From Edaphobacter modestus (lineage in GTDB: Bacteria > Acidobacteriota > Terriglobia > Terriglobales > Acidobacteriaceae): a stretch of DNA of 64,000 nucleotides. The stretch lies in assembly GCF_004217555.1 (NCBI RefSeq), contig NZ_SHKW01000001.1, positions 3,162,001 through 3,226,000 on the forward strand, read 5' to 3'. The notes under the pieces are model-generated. The model did not search any database. It worked only from the letters and a program-made list of their open reading frames with translations, and was not told the DNA's origin. The translations under genes were made by a program, and so were the position numbers. Below are positions 45,712 to 54,530 of this stretch, one piece after another; position 1 is the stretch's first letter; every line of letters starts with the position of its first letter.

Positions 45712-46800
45712 ATGGCGACCATTGTCAAAACATCATCTGGTACTTGGAAAGCTCTGATCCGTAAGACTGGCTGGCCCACAACATCGAAAACGTTCCGCAC
45801 GAAACGAGATGCCGATGACTGGGCGCGCCGTACTGAAGATGAAATGGTGCGTGGTGCTTACGTGCAGAGGGCATCTGCAGATCGAATGACCCTTGCGGAC
45901 GCTCTCAAGCGCTACGTCGCCGAAATCACTCCGACCAAACGACCCATGACGCAGGTCGCCGAAAAGCGGCACGCAGTGATCCTGCTCAAGCACCTTGGCA
46001 AGTATTCCCTTGCAGCAATGACACCGGAGATCATCGCCCGTTTCCGCGATATGCGTCTCGCCGGGGAAGACCGCAAAGATAAGCAAGGCAAATCGCTGCC
46101 GCGCGCTAACAACACGGTCCGGCTCGACCTGGCATTGTTAGGCCATCTGTTCACCGTTGCCATCAAAGAGTGGGGCGTCGGGCTTCCGTCGAACCCAGTA
46201 TTGAACATCCGCAGGCCTGCTCCCGGACCGGGACGCAATCGTCGTCTGTCCCAAGAAGAAGAGATACGCTTACTCGCCGCTGTAGATAAGCATTCAAATC
46301 CAATGCTGCGCTGGATCGTGCGCATTGCTCTCGAAACCGGAATGCGCGCATCGGAAATTGTCACGCTGCGTAGGATGCAAGTCGATCTTAAGCGACGCAT
46401 CGTGCGCCTGCTCGAAACCAAAAACACGTCGCCGCGCACCGTACCTCTTAGCGCTACTGCAACAGAGCTATTTCGCGACGCACTGAATCATCCGATTCGC
46501 CCCATAGACACGGATCTAATCTTTTTCGGCGAGCCAGGCCGAGACGGCAGACGACGCCCATACCAATTCAATCCTGTATGGCTGAACATCAAGTGTGAGC
46601 AAGGGCTCGGCGACATCCGTTTTCACGATCTAAGGCATGAAGCGGTAAGCCGCTTCGTCGAAGCTGGATTTTCCGATCAGGAAGTTTCGGCAATCAGCGG
46701 TCACAAATCGATGCAGATGTTGAAGCGCTACACCCATCTCCGAGCGGAAGACTTGGTTGCACGCATCGACCAAGCTCTTTCACAGAAAAACCACCGCTAG
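45712..46800 (+). CDS. int: tyrosine-type site-specific integrase
   Basis: A 362-aa recombinase. Order: arm-binding/AP2-like N-terminus (TSSGTWKALIRKTGWPTTSK), SAM-like core-binding domain (TLADALKRYVAEITPTK onward), then the catalytic domain with Arg in LETGMRASEIVTLR, HDLRHEAVSRF (His-x-x-Arg), the SGHKSMQ His box and nucleophile Tyr in LKRYTHLR. All catalytic residues are visible. An in-frame ATG at 45598 would extend it; 45712 fits the family. Its position just 3' of a tRNA is typical of integrases using tRNA attachment sites. Confidence 0.92.
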   Translation: MATIVKTSSGTWKALIRKTGWPTTSKTFRTKRDADDWARRTEDEMVRGAYVQRASADRMTLADALKRYVAEITPTKRPMTQVAEKRHAVILLKHLGKYSLAAMTPEIIARFRDMRLAGEDRKDKQGKSLPRANNTVRLDLALLGHLFTVAIKEWGVGLPSNPVLNIRRPAPGPGRNRRLSQEEEIRLLAAVDKHSNPMLRWIVRIALETGMRASEIVTLRRMQVDLKRRIVRLLETKNTSPRTVPLSATATELFRDALNHPIRPIDTDLIFFGEPGRDGRRRPYQFNPVWLNIKCEQGLGDIRFHDLRHEAVSRFVEAGFSDQEVSAISGHKSMQMLKRYTHLRAEDLVARIDQALSQKNHR

Positions 46801-46832
46801 TGTGGCATAGATTGTTCGGTCTAGTGATGTGG

Positions 46833-47867
46833 CTAATTGCCAAAGCGGTACATCATGGAAATTCTTTGAAACGGTTCCGATGACGCTATCTTTGAAATTG
46901 CCTGGCGCGAAACTCCGAGCCGCCTTGCTATTTCCGATTGACTGATTCCAGCAGTCAGAAGCATGATGGCTTGCCTCTTTCGGATGCTGATTCTTGCGTC
47001 CACCAACTGCCGTGCAACATTCCGAATGCGGTCACTTTCAAACAGAACAATGTCTAACTGATGTGCCAAGTTCCAGAGAAAAGGATCGCCAATTCCTTTG
47101 CCCTTCGCTAGGGAAATATCTGGGACATTGCTTGTATGATGCTTAATCTTAAAAATCTCCCACTCGAATTTTTCTTTGCTTCTTCTCGCTCTCTGATAGC
47201 TTGGATTCCACGTTCCATCATGATGTTTAGGGCGATGACTTGAACAATACCTCGCGCTGAGTGATGCCTTTTTGTTTGGGTCTTGCAATGGCCACGTAGC
47301 CCCTTTGAGAATCATTCCCAACTCTGTTGCTTCACCGCAGAGTTCACAATAGGGCTTCAGTCTGCGGGCGTTCAATCTTCCCACTCTTATCTTCTTGGGT
47401 TCCTTGCCTTCGCATCGGGATGCAAGTTCTCGCAATGTACTTACCGTCGCTCTGAACTCATGGTGGATCTGCTCAAGATTGAACTCGCCAACCGGAGGGA
47501 GCACGCCATCTCTGGATCTGATCCAGTCGTTCAGCTTTCGATCGCCTTCTGTGCTATTCACGACGCAAGCAAACAGATCATCGAAAAATGGAAACCCGTT
47601 CCGTTCAGCAATGATGCTAAGTAGTTGGCCTTCGCAGAGAACTCGTCCAAGGTAAGCCACAGGCAACGTGGCGATGTAATCGCGCCAGGCGCCATCCACA
47701 ATATCCGCGAGCAGCACATAGATCGGGTATCGCCGCGATCGAACCGAATAGCGAGCCCATTGTCTCGAAAACATATTGACCGCGGATGCGACTCTGGAGT
47801 TGCATCCGCGATAGATCTGAATTGGGTCGGCGTCCGGTCGGTTGAGAGGCTTTTTTCTGTCAACCAT
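46833..47867 (-). CDS. protein with zinc-finger-like motif and C-terminal HTH, unknown function
   Basis: About 344 aa from ATG at 47867 (a longer frame starts at 47972 but would overlap the divergent small HTH gene). The middle has a possible zinc site (PYCELCGEA with YCSSHRPKHHDG). The C-terminus is a clear resolvase-like HTH (IMLLTAGISQSEIARRLGVS, RQAISKIASSE). The N-terminal half (QIYRGCNSRVASAVNMFSRQ; LLSIIAERNGFPFFDDLFAC) is not recognised. Placed between integrase and repA, it may regulate the element; this is inference. Confidence 0.6.
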   Translation of the reverse strand: MVDRKKPLNRPDADPIQIYRGCNSRVASAVNMFSRQWARYSVRSRRYPIYVLLADIVDGAWRDYIATLPVAYLGRVLCEGQLLSIIAERNGFPFFDDLFACVVNSTEGDRKLNDWIRSRDGVLPPVGEFNLEQIHHEFRATVSTLRELASRCEGKEPKKIRVGRLNARRLKPYCELCGEATELGMILKGATWPLQDPNKKASLSARYCSSHRPKHHDGTWNPSYQRARRSKEKFEWEIFKIKHHTSNVPDISLAKGKGIGDPFLWNLAHQLDIVLFESDRIRNVARQLVDARISIRKRQAIMLLTAGISQSEIARRLGVSRQAISKIASSEPFQRISMMYRFGN

Positions 47868-47949
47868 ATCGATCAAATAATAGCACCTACTTTTGAAGAG
47901 GATTTCCTTGGCTACCGTAGCTCTATCGCAAGTCAGGAGGTAGATTACG

Positions 47950-48162
47950 GTGTCAACCGCTGAAATACTCATCGCTCAATACGGACCGTTGCTCACCTTA
48001 GCTCAGCTGGCAAAGATTCTCGATCGGTCCGTCGAGGGACTCAGAATTGGCCTTCGCTCAGAGAACGAATTGGCTTCCAAAATCAACGCTGCGCGTGTGA
48101 GGTTGGGAAGACGTGTGTACTTTTCCACAGTCAGGATCGCAGCAGTCATTGGGATCGATTAG
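47950..48162 (+). CDS. small HTH DNA-binding protein, plasmid type
   Basis: A 70-aa protein with GTG start and AGGAGG just upstream. The sequence (PLLTLAQLAKILDRSVEGLR; ARVRLGRRVYFSTVRIAAVI) matches the AlpA/PrtN-like helix-turn-helix proteins commonly found just before plasmid replication genes. It is 11 bp before repA, so co-transcription is likely; it may control repA or excision. Confidence 0.72.
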   Translation: MSTAEILIAQYGPLLTLAQLAKILDRSVEGLRIGLRSENELASKINAARVRLGRRVYFSTVRIAAVIGID

Positions 48163-48173
48163 GACGAGGCGGA

Positions 48174-49103
48174 ATGTCCTTACCACCCCATCGGCGCAGA
48201 CAAAATCTCAGTCCTCACTTCGACCAGAGAGTGATCGACCTTGCCACTTCGCAACATTTTGAGCTAGTCAGCGGCGAAGTCTATCAGGTGGCGCAGGCGC
48301 TTATCCTGTGCGGTCTTCCATATCAGCCGACGTCGAAGAGCAAGATCACAAGACAAGCCATCCTGGCGAATGGAAATAGGGTGAGTGTGACCTTCAGCAC
48401 GGCCCTCGAAGGATCGATGCCTTTTGGAAGTGATCGGAGCCTGTTGCATTTCTTACTCGACAAGGCGGTGAAGATGAAATCGAGATTTGTAAACTGGGAA
48501 ACCGCAACAGAATTTCTGTTGGCGATGAGGATGGCACAAGGCGGCAAAAATCGGCGGGATCTACGAGAGCGTTTTATCAGGCTCCGCGGATTGACGATTG
48601 GAGTGGAGCGAAGGACTGCCGTTGCGAGTGAGGCGGAGATTATGCCTGTTATCCGACGCTCGCGTTTGCCGACCTCGCTAGAACGCAGGGCTGAGCGGTA
48701 CGGGCAGCATAGATTGCAATTGGACGAGGAAGCATACGGCATTGAAATCGATGAGGTGTTTTTCGAGGAGTTGATACGCCACCACGTTCCAATCCCTGAA
48801 GAGCTCATCCAGGCAACTCGCAGGCAGTCGCAGCTTCAGGATCACGTGCTCTTCCTGTGCTGGCGGTGCTACGCGGCTCAAAACGAATCTCTGATTCCCT
48901 GGGAGTATCTACGCCAGCAGCTCTGGCAAGACGACACCAATGAATGGCGCATCAGGGAACGGTTTGCAAGAGCCATTCGAGTTCTTCGTGCGATTTGGCC
49001 CCAGTTGAGAGCGGAGGCTACGACCAAAGGGCTGTGTGTAGCACCTCCAGATCGCAGTGTGTACCTGACGCCTGGTGCTGCGATCAGAAGGAGACTCTCC
49101 TGA
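48174..49103 (+). CDS. repA: plasmid replication initiator, RepA_C family
   Basis: 309 aa. The middle segment SKITRQAILANGNRVSVTFS, LPYQPTSKSK, FGSDRSLLHFLLDKAVK and FVNWETATEFLLAM is the conserved core of 'plasmid-encoded RepA' proteins (PF04796 type), and the C-terminal half (FFEELIRHHVPIPEELIQ; RVLRAIWPQLRAEA) follows the same order. These initiators bind iterons at the origin. The gene is intact, preceded by a small HTH gene and followed within 76 bp by exactly spaced 22-bp repeats. Finding it next to an integrase and a tRNA indicates an integrated replicon. Confidence 0.85.
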   Translation: MSLPPHRRRQNLSPHFDQRVIDLATSQHFELVSGEVYQVAQALILCGLPYQPTSKSKITRQAILANGNRVSVTFSTALEGSMPFGSDRSLLHFLLDKAVKMKSRFVNWETATEFLLAMRMAQGGKNRRDLRERFIRLRGLTIGVERRTAVASEAEIMPVIRRSRLPTSLERRAERYGQHRLQLDEEAYGIEIDEVFFEELIRHHVPIPEELIQATRRQSQLQDHVLFLCWRCYAAQNESLIPWEYLRQQLWQDDTNEWRIRERFARAIRVLRAIWPQLRAEATTKGLCVAPPDRSVYLTPGAAIRRRLS

Positions 49104-49178
49104 TCCTGATATGTGCTGAGCGGTGCGCCCTGCTCATGAAGAAATCCACAAACTCGGGGTGGAAATTCGTGATCGCAA

Positions 49179-49266
49179 GGGGACTTGTAGGTATGCCAAA
49201 GGGGACCTGGTGGTATGAAAAAGGGGACTTGTAGGTATGGAAAAGGGGACTTCCCGGTAGGTTTTC
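49179..49266 (+). repeat. iteron array (22-bp direct repeats), candidate oriV
   Basis: Three full units at 49179-49200, 49201-49222 and 49223-49244, and a fourth degenerate one at 49245-49266, in exact 22-bp register. Consensus GGGGACTTGTAGGTATG followed by an A-rich tail; the fourth keeps GGGGACTT and GGTA. The helical spacing (two turns) and the position just after repA are what is expected of an iteron origin. Confidence 0.85.
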
Positions 49267-49284
49267 GAACCGCATATAAGGAAG

Positions 49285-49311
49285 CAAGAGGTACAAGAGG
49301 TTCAAGAGGTC
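49285..49311 (+). repeat. 9-bp direct repeats next to the iterons
   Basis: Three tandem 9-mers CAAGAGGTA, CAAGAGGTT, CAAGAGGTC, followed by a looser TAGCAGGAGG. They lie 19 bp after the iteron array and may belong to the origin (host-factor or strand-opening region), although they are not AT-rich. Confidence 0.65.
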
Positions 49312-49640
49312 TAGCAGGAGGTTAGGCGACAAGAAAATTGTGGATCAGTGGAAAAGCGTTTTCCGCACCCTCTACGGACGTCTCCTAACGACTGTGAAGA
49401 CATACCCGGAACATCACTCACGCCACTCCGACACTCGAGATCCACGCTATGGCGGTCCTTTTGAGCTCGGAGTTATGTGGTTTTAGACCCGTTACATCAC
49501 CGCTGATTTGAGGCACACAAGGGATGACAAGGCGAATCCGCAGAACCGCGATGAAAAAGAACGACCTCTTCGCGGATCCTAGGTTGGAAATAGTACTTCA
49601 TGCCAATTGTTATCCCATGCGGCGTGAAGCCCTTGGGGAC
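49312..49640. other. noncoding stretch between the two repeat arrays
   Basis: About 330 bp with no supported gene. The remainder of the replication origin may lie here. A reading frame from 49524 to 49838 exists, but its second half consists of the nucleotide repeats and I do not regard it as a gene. Confidence 0.5.
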
Positions 49641-49785
49641 TCAACAACTTTCATACAAAAGTCAACAACATGCGTACTCGCTCTCGGTGTAGGTAACAGA
49701 AATCATACTGTCTTCATACAGAACTCAACATCTCATTTCGTGCTCAACTTCGGTGGTCAACACTTTTCATACAAGAATCAACAAT
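49641..49785 (+). repeat. TTCATACA-TCAACA repeat cluster before the RHH gene
   Basis: Three 20-bp copies of TTCATACA-x-A-A/G-x-TCAACA start at 49650, 49713 and 49766 (spacing 63 and 53). Additional TCAAC half-sites lie at 49641, 49744 and 49757. The array ends about 195 bp before the ribbon-helix-helix gene, and could be its operator, a partition centromere or a transfer origin. Confidence 0.65.
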
Positions 49786-49980
49786 TCGGGACACTTCTCG
49801 GCAATACGAAGACGAAGATCACCACAGACGATCCGTAGTGGAACATAAAGGATAAGCACTACACTGCGTGGCTTTTTGGCATGTAACCGTTGCTTCATGA
49901 GCGATTTATCGCGTATGTCAATTTGACGCTCTGTATGACATTTGCGATACGGATTTAAGTACTCAAAGAAGGAGTCCCAT

Positions 49981-50421
49981 ATGGCAAAAAAGCAGCAGGT
50001 AGTGACGATTCGGTGTGAGCATGCCTTCATTCAGGCTATCCAGAAGGCGGCTAAGGCGGAGGGATATGCTTCTCCTTCTTCCTATATCCGCCAGGCCTGC
50101 GTGAACAGTCTTAATGGTGTGTCTAGAGCCTTGAGTGAGGCGGAGGAGCGCATTCTCGCGACACTGGAAAGGCAGAGCCGCGATCTACATAAGCTCCAAA
50201 CTGTCGCTCTAGTCCAATACGCTGCGTTCGATACTTTTGTGAAGCTTTTCATGACCTACACCCCGGAGATGCCGCTGGAGGTCAAAGAAGCAGCGATCGC
50301 ATTGGCCAAGGCCAGATACACCAAGTTCAGGAAGGATGTCGCGCAGGAAATGACCGGCAGGGTTTCAGAAGCGCTTCGGGAGATAGCTGAGACGTATGAC
50401 GGGCTGGGTTCAACCCGGTAA
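49981..50421 (+). CDS. ribbon-helix-helix DNA-binding protein
   Basis: 146 aa from ATG at 49981 with AAGGAG upstream. The N-terminal beta strand and two helices (QQVVTIRCEHAFIQAIQKAA; GYASPSSYIRQACVNSLNG) form a CopG/Arc-like RHH. The rest is helical (LSEAEERILATLERQSRDLH; LPLEVKEAAIALAKARYTKF-like), probably a dimerisation or coiled-coil extension. Plasmid accessory proteins for mobilisation (MobC) or partition have this build. No relaxase or ParA is seen nearby, so its role remains open. Confidence 0.7.
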   Translation: MAKKQQVVTIRCEHAFIQAIQKAAKAEGYASPSSYIRQACVNSLNGVSRALSEAEERILATLERQSRDLHKLQTVALVQYAAFDTFVKLFMTYTPEMPLEVKEAAIALAKARYTKFRKDVAQEMTGRVSEALREIAETYDGLGSTR

Positions 50422-50463
50422 TAGATGAGATGTAGAGCGCCCAGGAAATCTTAGGATGGCTTT

Positions 50464-51138
50464 GTGGCAAAAACTTCTGCGATTCGCATAGTCTGCATTA
50501 GTGATACGCATGGGCAGCATCGCAAATTGAAAGTGTCGGCGGGTGATGTCCTTATTCACGCAGGCGATTTTATGCTGTCTGGTCGACGCCTGGAGGAGAT
50601 TGTCGATTTTGACGATTGGCTGGAGACGCTGCCCCATCGGCACAAGATCGTCGTTGCGGGAAACCACGATCTACTTTTTGAGGCTTATCCCGAGCTTGCA
50701 CAGGCCAGATTGAAGAACGCGCGATACCTCGAAAACGCTGGAGCGGAGGTTTTGGGCTTACGCATCTGGGGCTCACCCATTCAGCCGACTTTTCATAATT
50801 GGGCATTCAATGTCGATCGTGGTGCTGCGATTCGTCGCTATTGGAAAAAGATTCCGGCCAATACTGATGTTCTCATCACTCATGGCCCACCGTTCGAGAC
50901 GTTAGACAAGGCCAACATCCTCGGCTCTCACCTGGGGTGCGAGGAGCTTGCCAAGGTTGTCTCCAAAATCAAGCCCAGACTCCATGTGTTCGGACACATC
51001 CATGGTGGCTACGGGAAGGAGGCCGCCGATGGTAGCACGACCTTCGTGAACTGTGCGGTGGTAGATGAAAGGTACGTGCTTGCTCACGCACCCATCGTGG
51101 TCGATCTTCCTAATTCACAACGCCCCTTCCGCACCTGA
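50464..51138 (+). CDS. calcineurin-like metallophosphoesterase (MPPED-type)
   Basis: A 224-aa soluble phosphoesterase, GTG start, with the five metallophosphoesterase motifs in order: SDTHGQHRKL, IHAGDFMLSG, VVAGNHDLLF, ITHGPPFETLD and FGHIHGGYGKE. This is the short class related to MPPED1/2-like enzymes acting on cyclic nucleotides or phosphodiesters. It is 42 bp after the RHH gene, so probably part of the element's cargo. A nucleotide-based defence role is possible but unsupported by neighbours. Confidence 0.87.
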   Translation: MAKTSAIRIVCISDTHGQHRKLKVSAGDVLIHAGDFMLSGRRLEEIVDFDDWLETLPHRHKIVVAGNHDLLFEAYPELAQARLKNARYLENAGAEVLGLRIWGSPIQPTFHNWAFNVDRGAAIRRYWKKIPANTDVLITHGPPFETLDKANILGSHLGCEELAKVVSKIKPRLHVFGHIHGGYGKEAADGSTTFVNCAVVDERYVLAHAPIVVDLPNSQRPFRT

Positions 51139-52399
51139 AGGTGGAAAGAATCCGGTGTGTAAGAGGGCGATTTATAAGGCTGCTGGCTAAGATATCGCTA
51201 ACCTCCCGAATGCACGAAGGATTCCCCCGATCTGTCACAAGAGATCCTCCACGCGATCATGGATGTTTTCGCCACTCACTCCTCAATGAGCCAAGCAGGC
51301 TCTCGAATCAGAGAAGGTGCGCGCCGGCCTCAAGGATGTGCTTCTTGTCGCATAAAGATCGCCAGCGGGTAATTAAGCAACCCGACCACCGCCAACACAA
51401 TCTTCAAAGCCAATTCTCGATTCATGGATGCCCTCCCGAATACCGTGCAACCCCATTCGTCACCGATTTCGAGCGAGTCCAAGTGGTTGAACGGTGTGAT
51501 AGAGCAAGCCACGCCGGAAACTGACCCTGGCGATCTAACATTCGCCACGCTGTCACGAGTCATCGAACGGATGTCGATTCGCCACCGGACGCTCCGGACG
51601 CATTCCGCTTGCCAATCCAGGCAAGTTACGGGGACACATCAGCCAGAACCCTGCGGTTCCCTTCAGGGAGCCGATATCGGAAGATGATGTTTCGCCTCAT
51701 GCTCCTTCTCACGGCTGCGGATCCGCAATTCCTCTACTGCCCAGCCCAGTTATTCGTCCCACTTCCTGCTCAGAATCGAGCCCCGCCGGTTACAGGGCAG
51801 GGCGTAACATAACCTCCTTCCAAAATCGCCGGCGGACGATTAGACGAGCAGCCCGCGCCCCGTTATATCCGACGAAGAATAGATTTCTTGGATCAGTTCC
51901 TATGCTCTTGTTTTGCGCGGGGTTTGAGCTGGTTGTCGGTGTATGAATTGCTCGCTATCTGGGTGCGGTAGTCTATTTCGAGTGGCTGATTCATTTCAGC
52001 CCTCAGTCGTTGGAGGAAGATGAAGCGTTTAATCAAAGCTCTTTTACCAAAACCGGTCTTGAGAAGTCTCGCCCCAGTTCGCGAAAGATGGCCTCGCCGC
52101 CGTAGACAATACCGACACTTCCGCACTCTCTTCACCACTTCTCCAAGTGTCCACTTAAAATAAGTGGACACTTCGCAGATCAGTTTCGACCACCCATTGG
52201 TCAACAGGGGAAGACCAGGCGCTTACGGTCGCACAACTACTATTAAGGCAGCACTACACCATGGTCGCGAAGACAATGAGCACTGTTCGGTTAGAGCAGC
52301 GAACCTCGTGGGCAACCACATTAGGCTCACATCTTGTGGGCATGACGAGATGCCTTTCTACGCGAAAGTTCTGAACAGAGGGTTTTGCGGATCTTCTGT
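51139..52399. other. 1.26-kb degraded region, no intact gene
   Basis: No convincing gene. On the minus strand at 51425-51330 a 31-codon piece, MNRELALKIVLAVVGLLNYP followed by LAIFMRQEAHP, resembles the start of a small conserved acidobacterial membrane protein with an internal deletion and early stop. The remainder shows only short frames. This may be the decayed right edge of the tRNA-associated element. Confidence 0.5.
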
Positions 52400-53173
52400 T
52401 TAGAACCTTTGACGCATCATCGAGAGCCGGGTTTTCATACCTCGCCATTTGCATATCAACCAGGCCGGAGGCAAATGTGTCCAACCATAGTTTCTCTTGA
52501 TGACCTTAAAAAACTCACTAACGTTCGCTTCTGTGTGGGCATCGGAAAGGCCGCCGCCCTGATGGGAAGCTACCACCTGATCGAAGATCTCAATGCGGGC
52601 TCCGCTGCGCACAAGCCGTTGGTTCGCGTCGAAATCGGCAAATACCCGATAGTTCACGTCGTAAAACGGAAAACCCTCTCTCTTATAGAACGTTCCTTGG
52701 TGGTGCAAGGTGTTCTTGAGTCGTAACGCGATTCCACGACCGGGACGAAACTCGTGTTTGCCATCGATCGAGACGCGGAATGCCACAACATCGACATGTC
52801 TTGATTTGGCGGCCTCAAGCTCGCGAAATGGGATATGCAGAAGCCTGTCTCCCGCATTGAGATGAAAGAGAAAGGTACCCTGGGCTACAGTGATACCTTT
52901 ATTCATTGCATCGTAGATACCCTTATCTGGCTCGCTCACCCAATAATCGATCACGGAATCGTACTGACTTAGCAGTTCGCAGGTTCCATCCTGTGATCCG
53001 CCATCGATCACAATGAATTCAACATTTTTATCGTTTTTGAGGCGGGCAACACTCTCAATTAGATCCGGAAGATCTTGTCGCGCACGAAAGACAACGGTGA
53101 TGATCGAAACGAGAGGCTTAACTGCTCGCGACGTTTCATGCCTTCGCGTGTTCGCATTTGTTCTCGGTATCAT
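52400..53173 (-). CDS. GT2 family glycosyltransferase (WcaA-like)
   Basis: 257 aa with a GT-A fold: PLVSIITVVFRARQDLPDLI, FIVIDGGSQDGTCELLSQY, YWVSEPDKGIYDAMNKGITV and FLFHLNAGDRLLHIPFREL (the D-x-D equivalent is NAGD), ending with a conserved HQGTFYKREGF acceptor segment. It resembles transferases adding sugars in colanic acid or O-antigen assembly. It is 69 bp downstream of the polymerase gene on the same strand. GC content is low compared with the rfb operon, as in the entire 52-63 kb block. Confidence 0.87.
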   Translation of the reverse strand: MIPRTNANTRRHETSRAVKPLVSIITVVFRARQDLPDLIESVARLKNDKNVEFIVIDGGSQDGTCELLSQYDSVIDYWVSEPDKGIYDAMNKGITVAQGTFLFHLNAGDRLLHIPFRELEAAKSRHVDVVAFRVSIDGKHEFRPGRGIALRLKNTLHHQGTFYKREGFPFYDVNYRVFADFDANQRLVRSGARIEIFDQVVASHQGGGLSDAHTEANVSEFFKVIKRNYGWTHLPPAWLICKWRGMKTRLSMMRQRF

Positions 53174-53241
53174 CTCTGAAAGAATAAAGAAGAACCTTGT
53201 TTTGGTGTTGGAGTCGCAGGTTTCGGGGGCTGAAGCTGTCT

Positions 53242-54486
53242 CTAAATTAGAGAGACATTGTCCAAGACCGTGCCGTTCGAAGAATCGTTAATCCCAATTG
53301 TAAAATATTGCTGCGCGACACTCATTGCGAAAAATTCAATGAGGATGTAGAGGATCGATAGGAAGTCGGAGAAAAAAATAAAACCCAAACAGCCCAGTAA
53401 GACTGCCGCAGGCAGATATCTTCTCGTCAGTCGATTACCAGCACTTACGTAAGCGGCAATTATACCCCAAATGTAGTTAATACCAAAAATTCCAAAGAAC
53501 CAGAAGTCCAAGAAATATTTGGCGATGTAGGTGTGGACACCGTCAACGATCATGTCGCTTCCCAGGTCCGCAACCTCAAGAGACTTACCCGTCATTACTA
53601 TGGGGAGTGCCGAGTAGAGGAAAGAGAACGATGCATGTTCGTAACGATAAACATGGACGATCCAGCATAGATTCGAAATCGGCGTAGAAATATACGAGGC
53701 CATCCACAGGTACGCCGTTGGCCAGTCGTAATATATCCTCTTGATTTGCATGTAACTAAGTAGTCCCGCACTACCGACACTACTGCGACTGTTTCCAATA
53801 AAGTCGGACAACATAAGTCCACAGCATAGGGTCGATATCGCGACGAGGTAAATCTTCCTCTTGCTGAGCGACGTTCTCATAGAGAACACTACCAAAGCTT
53901 GGAATAGCATTATCAGCATTAAGCCGCGAGATACATAAATTAAAAGGCATAATGGTGCAAATAGAAGTAGGCACCCCTTGCGCAGTAAAGATGTCTCCAA
54001 GGGAGCCGATATAAAAATAAGGAGAATGCAGGGAAAGAGTAGTTGACGCAATGATCCGTATTCCTGGTAGTCGAGGGTATCCAGACCAATAAAGCCGAAT
54101 AATGGCGGTAACCCGTGCAGTCTCCAATTCATGATCATAATTGCAAGCACTATTCCGACCAGGAACAAATGAAAGCGTCGCAATCTTGTAATGTCAATTC
54201 GGTAGTGGGAGTAACCAGAAGGAACGTACCCTATGGAAAAGTACGCTACACGGATTGTGGCATATCCAAATAGAAAAGAGAGAAGTGAGGCTACAAAAAG
54301 GATCAGGCCGAGGGAGATGTCAGGATAGGAAGTGTATGAGATGCGGAGCTGAAGAGCGCCCAGCATGAGCAACCAAACCGCGACGAACAGGCTGAGAGGT
54401 TTGCAATAAAACGGCAGTTGCGATGGCCCTCGGACTTGGAAAACACGTGAGGTAATCGTTGGCATGTGTTTCGGTACGTTCCGCAC
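53242..54486 (-). CDS. Wzy-like oligosaccharide repeat-unit polymerase
   Basis: A 414-aa inner-membrane protein with about ten to twelve predicted spans and a large periplasmic loop near the middle (SSVGSAGLLSYMQIKRIYYD to SDMIVDGVHTYIAKYFLDFW). A conserved-looking GLMLIMLFQALVVFS helix and FWFFGIFGINYIWGIIAAYV fit O-antigen/capsule polymerases; sequence conservation is low in this family. Alternative start MPTITSRVF at 54465. Location between GT2 genes supports the assignment. Confidence 0.75.
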   Translation of the reverse strand: MRNVPKHMPTITSRVFQVRGPSQLPFYCKPLSLFVAVWLLMLGALQLRISYTSYPDISLGLILFVASLLSFLFGYATIRVAYFSIGYVPSGYSHYRIDITRLRRFHLFLVGIVLAIMIMNWRLHGLPPLFGFIGLDTLDYQEYGSLRQLLFPCILLIFISAPLETSLLRKGCLLLFAPLCLLIYVSRGLMLIMLFQALVVFSMRTSLSKRKIYLVAISTLCCGLMLSDFIGNSRSSVGSAGLLSYMQIKRIYYDWPTAYLWMASYISTPISNLCWIVHVYRYEHASFSFLYSALPIVMTGKSLEVADLGSDMIVDGVHTYIAKYFLDFWFFGIFGINYIWGIIAAYVSAGNRLTRRYLPAAVLLGCLGFIFFSDFLSILYILIEFFAMSVAQQYFTIGINDSSNGTVLDNVSLI

Positions 54487-54530
54487 AGTAATGAATTAGA
54501 TCATGACCGATGGGCTTAGAAGTAGCAGCT

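Noticed and set aside
49179..49311. CRISPR array
   Set aside because: The repeats are contiguous, without spacers, and no cas genes are near; iterons explain them better.
49524..49838. 104-codon frame with a repeated peptide (FIQKSTT, FIQNSTS)
   Set aside because: The peptide repeats mirror the nucleotide repeat array; it has no ribosome-binding site or homology, so a DNA-level repeat is the better explanation.
50464..51138. anti-phage defence gene
   Set aside because: The metallophosphoesterase is intact, but no sensor, nuclease or effector partner is adjacent, so a defence label is not supported.
51139..52399. right attachment site (copy of the tRNA 3' end)
   Set aside because: Reading through to the end of the window I found no match to the tRNA 3' sequence, so no attR can be reported.
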